15,944 nt of DNA from Flavobacteriales bacterium (GTDB lineage: Bacteria > Bacteroidota > Bacteroidia > Flavobacteriales > Flavobacteriaceae): contig QIIH01000215.1 of NCBI GenBank assembly GCA_003229235.1, positions 1-15,944 of the forward strand. Direction: 5' to 3'. The translations under genes were made by a program, and so were the position numbers. Position 1 is the stretch's first letter, and the number at the start of each line of letters is the position of its first letter. Below, piece by piece: positions 1-7,051 of this stretch. Under the pieces are notes generated by a model. The model searched no databases, had not been told where the DNA came from, and saw nothing but the letters and a program-made list of their open reading frames with translations.

Positions 1-470
1 CTCCAGGGCGTTTAAATTTATTTGAATTTAACAATTTCTCTATACTTTTAGATTATGCACACAATCCTTCGGGAATGCGAGCACTTCAGAAATTTACCGA
101 CGAATTGGATGCAACCGTAAAAGTTGGAATCATAGCAGGAATAGGCGATCGTCGCGAAGAAGACAACAAGAATATAGGGAGCATCGCCGCCGAAATGTTT
201 GATGAGATTATTATTAGACAAGACAAGCGCTTACGCGGAAAAACAGAGCATGAGCTTATCAGAATGCTGAATGATGGCATTAAAATGACGGATCCTAAAA
301 AGAAAACTACAATTATTCCGTCAGAGAAAGAAGCAATAACCTATGCAGTTAAAAATGCTAAGAAAGGATCGCTTATCATTTTATGTAGCGATGTAATTCC
401 TGATGCGTTAGATTTGGTTAAAAAGTTTAAAGAGCAAGAGGCGCGTGGCGAACTCTCCTTTGAAGATTAA
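1..470 (+). CDS. cphA: Cyanophycin synthetase, C-terminal fragment (5' end outside window)
   Basis: Only the last 155 codons are present. The frame is open from base 3, so the gene starts upstream of the window. The protein would polymerise Asp and Arg into cyanophycin (a cytoplasmic nitrogen reserve) using ATP. The visible part is the end of the Mur-ligase-like half of CphA. It opens with PGRLNLFEF and LLDYAHNPSGMRAL, then has GIIAGIGDRREEDN, IIIRQDKRLRGKTEHEL and a closing LCSDVIPDALDLVKKF. DYAHNP, GDRR and the RxDxxxRG stretch are typical of CphA and of the C-terminal domains of Mur ligases. CphA is preferred to a plain Mur ligase because of the RQDKRLRGKTEHELI segment. The N-terminal ATP-grasp half cannot be checked here. 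A terminator follows directly. The next gene, on the opposite strand, is an Ntn-hydrolase asparaginase. Confidence 0.9.
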   Translation, partial: PGRLNLFEFNNFSILLDYAHNPSGMRALQKFTDELDATVKVGIIAGIGDRREEDNKNIGSIAAEMFDEIIIRQDKRLRGKTEHELIRMLNDGIKMTDPKKKTTIIPSEKEAITYAVKNAKKGSLIILCSDVIPDALDLVKKFKEQEARGELSFED

Positions 471-478
471 AACAGAAG

Positions 479-505
479 AGCCATTTTTAAAGTGGCTTTT
501 TTTTT
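479..505 (+). terminator. Intrinsic terminator of cphA
   Basis: The stem AGCCATTT pairs with AAAGTGGCT (one T-G wobble) around a TTA loop at 479-497 and is followed by eight T residues (498-505). It begins 8 nt after the cphA stop codon, which is the expected place for rho-independent termination. Confidence 0.85.
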
Positions 506-537
506 GATGTCTACTCACTGTGAAAGTAAGCAAAATG

Positions 538-565
538 GAAAAGCTGCCAAGAATGACAGCTTTTC
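538..565. terminator. Hairpin between convergent genes, possible minus-strand or bidirectional terminator
   Basis: GAAAAGCTG (538-546) and CAGCTTTTC (557-565) form a perfect 9-bp stem with a 10-nt loop. The A4/T4 flanks of the GCTG core give a short U-run on either strand. It sits between the cphA terminator and the 3' end of the minus-strand glycoside unit, whose stop is at 750, and no better terminator for that unit was seen. The remaining sequence from 566 to 749 shows only a small ACCTA/TAGGT inverted repeat (599-614) and no gene. Confidence 0.45.
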
Positions 566-749
566 GCCCCAAATTTGATCGATCACCCGAAGGCATCAAC
601 CTACTTATATAGGTCAAAAGTACAAAAAAGTGCGGGATAACCGTATTATTTTTAATTTATTGTAAAATTTGTGGCTAAACAATAAGTAATAAGCAACTTG
701 GCCTATTCTTACAGATTTAACCACTGGTCGTGACTCATTTAGCTAGTAC

Positions 750-1751
750 TTATTTCTTATTAAAAAAGGAAGAGGCGTAGTTTTTATTTTCTCCATCTGC
801 ATAAATAGTTGCCCAAAAACCATCGTGTATTGAGTAATACCCAGTTTCACCTTTTTTATTTACGGCCACATAACCCACCTGAAAATCTTCGTAGTTTTTA
901 CCGGGTTTGTTCACTATACGCGAAATAGCTTCTTCGCATGCTTGTTGTGGGCTCATTCCTTGTCGCATTAATTCTACGATTAAAAAACTGCCAACAGTTT
1001 TTACCACTTCTTCGCCCATACCGGTGGCAACAGCGGCGCCAACTTCGTTATCTACAAAAAGGCCAGACCCAATAATAGGCGAGTCTCCTACACGACCGCC
1101 CATTTTATATGCCAGGCCACTGGTAGTGCAACCCCCAGAAATGGTCCCATCTTTATCGATGGCTAGCAAGCCAATAGTATCGTGATTTTCTATGTTGATT
1201 ATGGGTTTATATTCTGCCTCTTCTTTCCATTTTTCCCAAGCCTTTTTGGAGGCTTCAGTAAGCAGGTTTTCGCGTTTTAATCCTATAGAAAGCGCATAGT
1301 CTTCTGCACCTTTCCCAGCCAACATAACATGTGGAGTATCCTGCATTACGCTCTTTGCAACCGTTATCGCATGCGTGATATTTTGTAAATACACTACAGA
1401 ACCGCAATTGCCTAGATGATCCATAATACAGGCGTCTAAGGTTACGTTCCCATCGCGATCTGGTAAACCACCTTTGCCTACAGATTGTCCTTTAGGATCT
1501 GCTTCTTCTATTTTACAACCCGCTTCTACCGCATCTAAAACCTGATGGCCCGCTTGCATGGCATCCCAAGTTTCTTGAGTAGCTCTATGTACGTTCCAAG
1601 TAGCAATTACTATTGGCCAGATAGGTTCTTTGGTAGTTTCTTTTTTTGCAATTTCCTTTATTTCGGAATCATTACAAGCTAAGACTGTAGCAGAAAGGCC
1701 TACTGCTACTCCGCCTAAAGAGGCGCTTTTGATAAATTTTCTTCTTTTCAT
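750..1751 (-). CDS. N4-(beta-N-acetylglucosaminyl)-L-asparaginase (glycosylasparaginase), Tat lipoprotein
   Basis: This 333-residue Ntn-hydrolase of the asparaginase 2 (T2) family is expected to cleave the GlcNAc-Asn bond of glycoasparagines. Residues 1-26 look like a Tat lipoprotein signal: a twin-arginine motif RRKFIK (3-8), a hydrophobic stretch and a cysteine at 26 (TVLAC), so the enzyme is probably folded before export and lipid-anchored. The catalytic Thr is predicted at 192 in NHDTIGLLAID, where family members self-cleave to expose it. Substrate-binding-type residues follow in GGRVGDSPIIGSG (218-230). HDTIG matches the glycosylasparaginase branch; isoaspartyl peptidases usually have GTVGAV-type sequence there. 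It lies 27 nt downstream of the GH92 mannosidase gene on the same strand, consistent with one operon for N-glycan turnover. Because cphA is next door, cleavage of beta-Asp-Arg dipeptides is a possible alternative role. Confidence 0.88.
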   Translation of the reverse strand: MKRRKFIKSASLGGVAVGLSATVLACNDSEIKEIAKKETTKEPIWPIVIATWNVHRATQETWDAMQAGHQVLDAVEAGCKIEEADPKGQSVGKGGLPDRDGNVTLDACIMDHLGNCGSVVYLQNITHAITVAKSVMQDTPHVMLAGKGAEDYALSIGLKRENLLTEASKKAWEKWKEEAEYKPIINIENHDTIGLLAIDKDGTISGGCTTSGLAYKMGGRVGDSPIIGSGLFVDNEVGAAVATGMGEEVVKTVGSFLIVELMRQGMSPQQACEEAISRIVNKPGKNYEDFQVGYVAVNKKGETGYYSIHDGFWATIYADGENKNYASSFFNKK

Positions 1752-1778
1752 CGGTTGGTAGTTTTGTCTATTTGATGC

Positions 1779-4712
1779 TTATTCTATAGCTATTTCGTCT
1801 ACAAAAATCCACGCCTTTCCATTGTATGGAGCTCCTAGATGCCAGTCTGGTAAATCTCCTAAATTTTTGGCCACAATCTTAATATAACGAGCGCTGTAAC
1901 CACTCATGCTGAAGTTAGCCACTTTAACGCTAGTCTTGTCGTCACGACTGCGATTATCGAACGTTTGTTCTGGTAAGGATTTATAAAAGATCCTTGGGTT
2001 AGTAGACACATAACATTCCACGGTAGTGGGAAAAAATATCCAACTCCCCTGGTCTTGCAAAAAGCTAACTTTAATATCGTCGATGGGCATAATACGACCT
2101 AAATCGACAATTGCAACGAGGTCTGTATTTTGATATCCTTGCCATCCCCCAGTCCTAAAATCACTACCTCCTCTAATTCCATCAATAAGTGCATTAGTGC
2201 CACCTGCGTTGTACTGATTAGCGAACTCACTTTTTAGATCGATGCTTCGGTTTGGGTCAATTTTATAAAAATCAGTTTCTAAAACCGTGCTTTTTTGCCC
2301 ATTTTTTACTGCATAAGTGCTAAGGGTAGTATTTTCTGTTATCTCGATAGCCGAGTTGTACGCTGTAAATTGGTCCTGGTTAAGCCTGTAATAAATAGTG
2401 GCCACAGAATCTGCTATTTTAAGCGCTACCGCTGTCTTATTTTTAAATGCTACTTCGCCTTTAGCGATATACGGAGCAGTGGTAATATGCTGGTCTTTGA
2501 TCTCAGTAAATGGCATCTCTTCTTGGTAGGTTCCCCAATCACTAGGTTCTTTTCCCATTACAAATTCTAAAATTCCACCTGCAACTATTTCGTCGTGATA
2601 TAGATAGGTGCGCTCTAAAGGAATGTCGTTTAAATGTGCTTTTTGAATGTAGATATTCTCCTTTGATACATTATGTGCAACTACTGTAAAGGTTTTTCCA
2701 TTACCTACTTGTACGGTTGCCTTATCAAGTGACGGCGTACCTATAATGTATTGATTGCTCCCTGGTGTAACAGGATAAAATCCTAAACTGCTAAAAACAT
2801 ACCAAGCGCTCATTTGCCCGCAGTCTTCGTTACCGCTTATTCCGTCTGGAGAATTGGAATATAATTGAGTAACAATCTCATTTACTTTTTCCTGAGTTTT
2901 ATGAGGCTTCCCCACAAAATTGTACAAATACGCCATATGGTGGCTTGGCTCGTTACCGTGTGCATATTGTCCTATAAGGCCCGTAATATCGGCTTGATCT
3001 CTACCAGAAGTCGCTGTTTGGGCACTAAATAATGCGTCTAAGTGTGCTTCTAATTTTTTGAAGCCTCCCATTAGATTTGCCATGCCCGTAATATCTTGAG
3101 GCGCATACAAACTGTATTGCCAAGCATTGGCCTCGGTATAATTAAAGTTTACTTCGTAGGGATCAAAAGGCGAAAACCATGTGTTGCGGAAGCGTCCTTG
3201 AAAAAATCCAGTTTCTGGATTAAATATATTTTTAAAATTTTGAGCTCGCTTGTAAAATTGAGTGGCTATATCTGTTTTACCCATTTGCTGTGCCATTTGA
3301 GCAATCGTCCAATCGTCATAGGCGTATTCGAGTGTTTTAGAAACAGACTCGCTTTCTTCTTCCATAGGAATAAAACCGAATTCTTTATAAGATTTTAATC
3401 CCAATCGATCTTCGTTTGCACTATAAATCATTGCCTCCAAGGCTTTGTCTACGTCGTAGTCGCGAAGCCCTTTAAGGTATGCGTCTGCAATTACAGCTAC
3501 GCTGTGGTATCCAATCATACAGCCTGTATAGTTGGCAGATAAATCCCAGATTGGTAATACCCCGCCTTCGTCGTATTTGGCCAAAAAAGTGTTGATAAAA
3601 TCGTTGGTTCTGTCTTGCTCTATAATAGTATATAATGGATGTGCTGCCCTATATGTATCCCAAAGAGAGAAGACGGTATAGTAATCAAAATCTGTGGTTT
3701 GGTGAATTTCTAAATCCATTCCGCGGTAGCGACCATCAACATCTTGATAAAGATTAGGAGCCAACATCGTGTGATATAGGCTGGTGTAAAAATTTACTTT
3801 GGTATCTTGATCTTTGGTTTCTACAACTATTTTTTCTAGTTGTTTTTCCCAGACCTGTTCTGCTTTAGCTCTAATTTCATCAAAACTTTGGTCGCCAATT
3901 TCTTGCTCGGCATTTTGCTTTGCTCCTGCAATATCTACAGCAGAAATTCCAACAATAACCTCGATAGGCTCGTTGTCGGGATTGTCTAGTTTAAAGCCAC
4001 CCATCCGGTTACGACGGTCGATCCCACGATGAAAAAAGCTAGGAATGGTAAAAGGTCTAGAGAATTTAATATAAAAGTAAACTCGCTGTTCTTTTGCCCA
4101 AGCATCTGAGAATCTAAAGCCCGTAATCTCTGTCTGAGAGATTGTTTTTATTTGATAATCTAAGAGCTTATCGCGATGTTCTAAATCGAGCATAATAATT
4201 TGATCTTCTGCATCGGGAAACTGATAAAGGTGCATCCCGGCCCGAGGTGTTACTGTGAGCTCTACTTTAATATTGGTACTATCTAAAAGCACCGAATAAT
4301 ATCCCGGCGAAGCGATCTCGTTGTCGTGACTAAAATGAGCTCGATATCCTAGTTGGCCATTAGCGCCGTTATTAAATACAATCGAGTCTGTGGGCATGAG
4401 TAAAATATCGCCATAATCGCTTACACCGGTTCCGCTAAGGTGTGTGTGCGAAAAACCATATATGTAAGAATCGCTATAGTGATAGCCACTACAGCCATCC
4501 CAACCATCAAGTCGAGTGTCCGGGCTTAATTGTACCATTCCAAAAGGCATAGAGGCTCCTGGGTAGGTATGCCCATGGCCTCCAGTACCTATAAAGGGGT
4601 TTACATAACTTATTAGGGTTGTGTCTTTTTGAGCTACAGCTAAGTTGTTTTTTTGTTGCTGGCAAGAAGAAAAAACAGCGGCAATTAAGGTGGCAATAAT
4701 TACTTTTTTCAT
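1779..4712 (-). CDS. GH92 alpha-mannosidase, exported lipoprotein
   Basis: The product (977 residues) belongs to glycoside hydrolase family 92, calcium-dependent exo-alpha-mannosidases that trim mannose from N-glycans or yeast mannan. The ATG at 4712 is preferred over an upstream TTG (4742), because it gives a clean lipoprotein signal, MKKVIIATLIAAVFSSC, with the lipid cysteine at 17. The GH92 N-domain starts near VNPFIGTGGHGHTYPGASMP (37-56) with GYHYSDSYIYGFSHTHLSGTG around 76-96. The catalytic (alpha/alpha)6 region carries YTEANAWQYS (525-534), HGNEPSHHMAYLYN (585-598) and GNEDCGQMSAWYVFSSLGFYP (627-647), all family signatures. After about residue 740 come a beta-sandwich resembling the chitobiase/hexosaminidase C-terminal domain and then a discoidin (F5/8C)-like module (about 830-977, ALIDGIRGGSDFRTGGWQGY), probably carbohydrate binding. 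Linkage specificity cannot be read from sequence. It is the first gene of the unit with the glycosylasparaginase. Confidence 0.95.
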   Translation of the reverse strand: MKKVIIATLIAAVFSSCQQQKNNLAVAQKDTTLISYVNPFIGTGGHGHTYPGASMPFGMVQLSPDTRLDGWDGCSGYHYSDSYIYGFSHTHLSGTGVSDYGDILLMPTDSIVFNNGANGQLGYRAHFSHDNEIASPGYYSVLLDSTNIKVELTVTPRAGMHLYQFPDAEDQIIMLDLEHRDKLLDYQIKTISQTEITGFRFSDAWAKEQRVYFYIKFSRPFTIPSFFHRGIDRRNRMGGFKLDNPDNEPIEVIVGISAVDIAGAKQNAEQEIGDQSFDEIRAKAEQVWEKQLEKIVVETKDQDTKVNFYTSLYHTMLAPNLYQDVDGRYRGMDLEIHQTTDFDYYTVFSLWDTYRAAHPLYTIIEQDRTNDFINTFLAKYDEGGVLPIWDLSANYTGCMIGYHSVAVIADAYLKGLRDYDVDKALEAMIYSANEDRLGLKSYKEFGFIPMEEESESVSKTLEYAYDDWTIAQMAQQMGKTDIATQFYKRAQNFKNIFNPETGFFQGRFRNTWFSPFDPYEVNFNYTEANAWQYSLYAPQDITGMANLMGGFKKLEAHLDALFSAQTATSGRDQADITGLIGQYAHGNEPSHHMAYLYNFVGKPHKTQEKVNEIVTQLYSNSPDGISGNEDCGQMSAWYVFSSLGFYPVTPGSNQYIIGTPSLDKATVQVGNGKTFTVVAHNVSKENIYIQKAHLNDIPLERTYLYHDEIVAGGILEFVMGKEPSDWGTYQEEMPFTEIKDQHITTAPYIAKGEVAFKNKTAVALKIADSVATIYYRLNQDQFTAYNSAIEITENTTLSTYAVKNGQKSTVLETDFYKIDPNRSIDLKSEFANQYNAGGTNALIDGIRGGSDFRTGGWQGYQNTDLVAIVDLGRIMPIDDIKVSFLQDQGSWIFFPTTVECYVSTNPRIFYKSLPEQTFDNRSRDDKTSVKVANFSMSGYSARYIKIVAKNLGDLPDWHLGAPYNGKAWIFVDEIAIE

Positions 4713-4769
4713 GGTGTTTGGCAAAGAGTGAAAAGATACCAAAAAACAGTTAAATAAATCGAAATGGCT

Positions 4770-4800
4770 TTAGCATCGTTTTAAAAACCCAGTATCTTTA
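4770..4800 (+). promoter_or_regulatory. Possible promoter of the phosphoesterase gene
   Basis: TATCTTTA at 4793-4800 matches 7 of 8 positions with allowance for n in the Bacteroidetes -7 element TAnnTTTG. A weak -33-like TTAG (4770-4773) lies 19 nt upstream. The start codon is at 4819. The 106-nt divergent gap to the GH92 gene must also hold the promoter for that unit, which I could not identify. Confidence 0.35.
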
Positions 4801-4818
4801 CCTCAATAATTATTTGTT

Positions 4819-6054
4819 ATGAATATTGGATGGATCATCTTCGTCGCCATTTATGTATTGGTAGACGTTTACACCTTTCAGGCGATTAAAACATTAACAG
4901 CTAAAAAATGGGTTCACATTGGCTTCTTTTTGGTGTCACTAGTTGTACTAGTAGCGTTTATTGTGAGTATCACCGGCATGGGAGGCAGTCGTAATATGAC
5001 GCCCTTTATAATGTATAGTTTTGGCTTTTTTATCACATTGTTTATGCCCAAACTATTGCTAATCGTTGTGGTGCTTTTTGGAGAGGATCTATATAGACTT
5101 GTAATGGGGTTATACTCTAAATTATTTAGAAAAGAACAAAAGTTCTATATGCCAGAAAGACGTCGATTTATTAGCATGATGGCTTTGGGTCTAGCAGCTT
5201 TGCCATTTGGGGCATTATTATATGGAATGTTTAAAGGACGCTACAATTACAAAGTGTTGAGTTATAATTTAACCTTCGACGATCTGCCGGATGCTTTTGA
5301 TGGTTACACAATAACACAGATAAGTGACATTCATAGCGGGAGTTTTACCAATGCCGAGATGGTGGCTTATGCCGTAGATCTAGTTAATAAGCAAAAAAGT
5401 GACATTATATTGTTTACAGGTGATTTGGTGAATGATATGGCCACAGAAATGGAGCCTTGGAAAGATGTTTTTGCTAGCATTAAAGCCCCTGACGGTGTTT
5501 ATTCGGTACTTGGAAATCACGATTATGGAGATTATTTTACCTGGCCTGACGAAAAATTAAAGGCGCAAAACCTTGTCGATATAAAAGAATTACAGGCAAA
5601 GATGGGATGGAAGCTTTTACTTAACGAACATACCTATATTACTAAAGGCGATTCCAAAATTGCGTTAGTAGGGGTAGAGAACTGGGGAAAAGGACGTTTT
5701 AAAAAGGCAGGAGATCTTAACAAAGCAGTAGATGGGATAGACGATAGCGACTTTAAAATTTTAATGTCACACGACCCTTCTCACTGGCGAGAAGAAGTGC
5801 TTCCGCATAAAAAGAAAATACACTTAACCTTAAGTGGTCATACTCACGGAATGCAATTTGGGTTCGAAATCCCAGGATTTTTCAAGTGGAGCCCGGTAAA
5901 GTACCAGTATAAGGAGTGGGCAGGAATCTACAAAGAGGGCAAAGACTTCTTGAATGTGAATAGAGGTTTTGGATATATTGGCTATCCTGGACGGGTTGGA
6001 ATATGGCCCGAAATATCGGTGATAACCCTCAAAAAAGGGTCAAATAACGTTTAA
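4819..6054 (+). CDS. Membrane-anchored calcineurin-like metallophosphoesterase (YkuE/YaeI type)
   Basis: The 411-residue protein has three hydrophobic segments near the N-terminus (about 3-22, 33-53, 62-88), a fourth at about 117-137, and then a calcineurin-like phosphoesterase domain (about 160-405). All the metal-binding blocks are present: ISDIHSG (168-174; D170, H172), TGDLVND (D202), LGNHDYGD (N233, H234), SHDPSHW (H318) and SGHTHGMQ (H341, H343). A dinuclear metal hydrolase is therefore expected to be active. Homologues of this layout act on phosphodiester or phospholipid headgroup substrates such as UDP-diacylglucosamine-type lipids, but the substrate here is unknown. The catalytic domain follows the last membrane segment, so its side of the membrane depends on an even or odd number of spans. 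The gene stands alone. The thioredoxin-like gene 55 nt downstream appears to have its own promoter. Confidence 0.9.
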   Translation: MNIGWIIFVAIYVLVDVYTFQAIKTLTAKKWVHIGFFLVSLVVLVAFIVSITGMGGSRNMTPFIMYSFGFFITLFMPKLLLIVVVLFGEDLYRLVMGLYSKLFRKEQKFYMPERRRFISMMALGLAALPFGALLYGMFKGRYNYKVLSYNLTFDDLPDAFDGYTITQISDIHSGSFTNAEMVAYAVDLVNKQKSDIILFTGDLVNDMATEMEPWKDVFASIKAPDGVYSVLGNHDYGDYFTWPDEKLKAQNLVDIKELQAKMGWKLLLNEHTYITKGDSKIALVGVENWGKGRFKKAGDLNKAVDGIDDSDFKILMSHDPSHWREEVLPHKKKIHLTLSGHTHGMQFGFEIPGFFKWSPVKYQYKEWAGIYKEGKDFLNVNRGFGYIGYPGRVGIWPEISVITLKKGSNNV

Positions 6055-6068
6055 TTAGGCATAAATGC

Positions 6069-6076
6069 TATATTTG
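6069..6076 (+). promoter_or_regulatory. Bacteroidetes -7 promoter element of the thioredoxin-like gene
   Basis: TATATTTG is an exact match to TAnnTTTG. It lies 33 nt before the ATG at 6110, inside the short gap after the phosphoesterase gene. A clear -33 element was not found, only GTTTAAT at 6049-6055. Confidence 0.55.
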
Positions 6077-6109
6077 TAAAACTGTCACCTATTAAATACA
6101 GTACTTATT

Positions 6110-6406
6110 ATGTCCAAATTCGGAGAATTAATAGAAGCCAATGTACCAGTACTCTTAGATTTTTATACAGACTGGAACGAACCTTCGGCGTCTATGCACC
6201 CTGTTCTTAGAGATGTTGCCGCGGCTCTTGGCGATAAAGCAAGAGTGATTAAAATAGACGTTGATAAGAACAAAGAGCTGGCCGATGCACTTAGAGTAAA
6301 GGGTTTGCCAACGCTAATGATCTACAAAAAAGGGGAGATGAAGTGGCGCCAAAGTGGCGAACAAGATGCCAACACTCTTATCGGTCTTGTAAAGGAATAC
6401 ATTTAA
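6110..6406 (+). CDS. Thioredoxin-fold protein lacking the CXXC active site
   Basis: This single-domain thioredoxin-fold protein has 98 residues, close to thioredoxin length. The beta strand VLLDFYTDW (14-22) leads into the place where thioredoxins have WCGPC, but here the sequence is WNEPS (22-26): both cysteines are replaced, by Asn and Ser. The Pro that follows (SMHP), the central IKIDVDKN strand and the cis-Pro loop GLPTLMIYKKGE are all retained, so the fold should be intact while dithiol-disulfide chemistry is not possible. There is no cysteine anywhere in the protein and no signal peptide, so it should be cytoplasmic. A binding or scaffold role is an inference. Its last 29 nt overlap the 3' end of the deacetylase gene on the opposite strand. 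Confidence 0.9.
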   Translation: MSKFGELIEANVPVLLDFYTDWNEPSASMHPVLRDVAAALGDKARVIKIDVDKNKELADALRVKGLPTLMIYKKGEMKWRQSGEQDANTLIGLVKEYI

Positions 6407-7037
6407 AACTATATCCTAAATCGCAAAAGTGAGCTAACACTTTTGGCAACGCATATCGCAATTTTTCTTGTGCTTTTAGGCTGTCGTGAAATACAACGAT
6501 ACTTCCAGAACTTGCATTTTCTATAACATTGATAAGGCACTGTTCGGGCGTGACCTCCGGGTCAAAATCGGCACTGAGTACATCCCACATTACAATCTTA
6601 TACTTTTGTTTAAGAATAGCTTTTGCCTGTGATTGGCGTAATTTGCCAAAGGGCGGTCTAAATAGCCCCCTAGAATAATCTGTAGTATGTGTGGCCTCTG
6701 CTATAGACAAATCACAGCGTTCTAGCTGATTGAGATAGGCATCTAATGTACAGTTAGTGCCTTTTGAATGTTGTTGTGTATGATTGCCAAGAGTATGGCC
6801 TCGTTGTATGATATCTTGAACACTTTCTGGGTGTTTTTGGACATTGTCACCAATTAAAAAGAAAGTGGCCTTCGCATCAAATTTATCTAGCGTGTCTAGT
6901 ACCCATGGCGTAACCTCTGGGATGGGGCCATCATCGAAAGTTAAATAAATAGACTTTTCTTCTCTTGAAAAATGCCACCGCCTTTTAGGTAATACGCGGG
7001 TTACCAGATTCGGAATTTTTATCGGGTACCTCTTCAT
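6378..7037 (-). CDS. Polysaccharide deacetylase family protein (NodB domain, CE4)
   Basis: The 219 residues are almost entirely a NodB homology domain. The CE4 motifs are present in order: TFDDGP (33-38; catalytic base and metal Asp, D35-D36), GNHTQQHS (84-91; metal ligands H86 and H90), FRPPFGKLR (126-134), MWDVLSADFDP (150-160) and VVFHDS (181-186, H184). It should be a divalent-metal N- or O-deacetylase acting on an acetylated sugar polymer. The polymer is not identifiable. No signal peptide is visible; the basic N-terminus (KIPNLVTRVLPKRRW) might bind the membrane surface. The start codon is 14 nt downstream of the DUF2723 stop, so the two are probably co-transcribed. The stop codon lies inside the convergent thioredoxin-like gene. 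Confidence 0.9.
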   Translation of the reverse strand: MKRYPIKIPNLVTRVLPKRRWHFSREEKSIYLTFDDGPIPEVTPWVLDTLDKFDAKATFFLIGDNVQKHPESVQDIIQRGHTLGNHTQQHSKGTNCTLDAYLNQLERCDLSIAEATHTTDYSRGLFRPPFGKLRQSQAKAILKQKYKIVMWDVLSADFDPEVTPEQCLINVIENASSGSIVVFHDSLKAQEKLRYALPKVLAHFCDLGYSFKCIPLQDR

Positions 7038-7051
7038 AATCTAATCGTACA

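Noticed and set aside
750..1751. Calling this gene an isoaspartyl peptidase for cyanophycin breakdown because cphA is adjacent
   Set aside because: The HDTIG nucleophile motif and the export signal fit glycosylasparaginase better. The cyanophycin role is kept only as an alternative.
4713..4742. Upstream TTG start for the GH92 gene
   Set aside because: The extra ten residues would bury the lipoprotein signal that starts at ATG 4712, and no ribosome binding site supports the TTG.
6001..6030. CCCTC/GGGT hairpin at the end of the phosphoesterase gene as a terminator
   Set aside because: The stem is only about five pairs, lies within the coding sequence and has no T-run after it.
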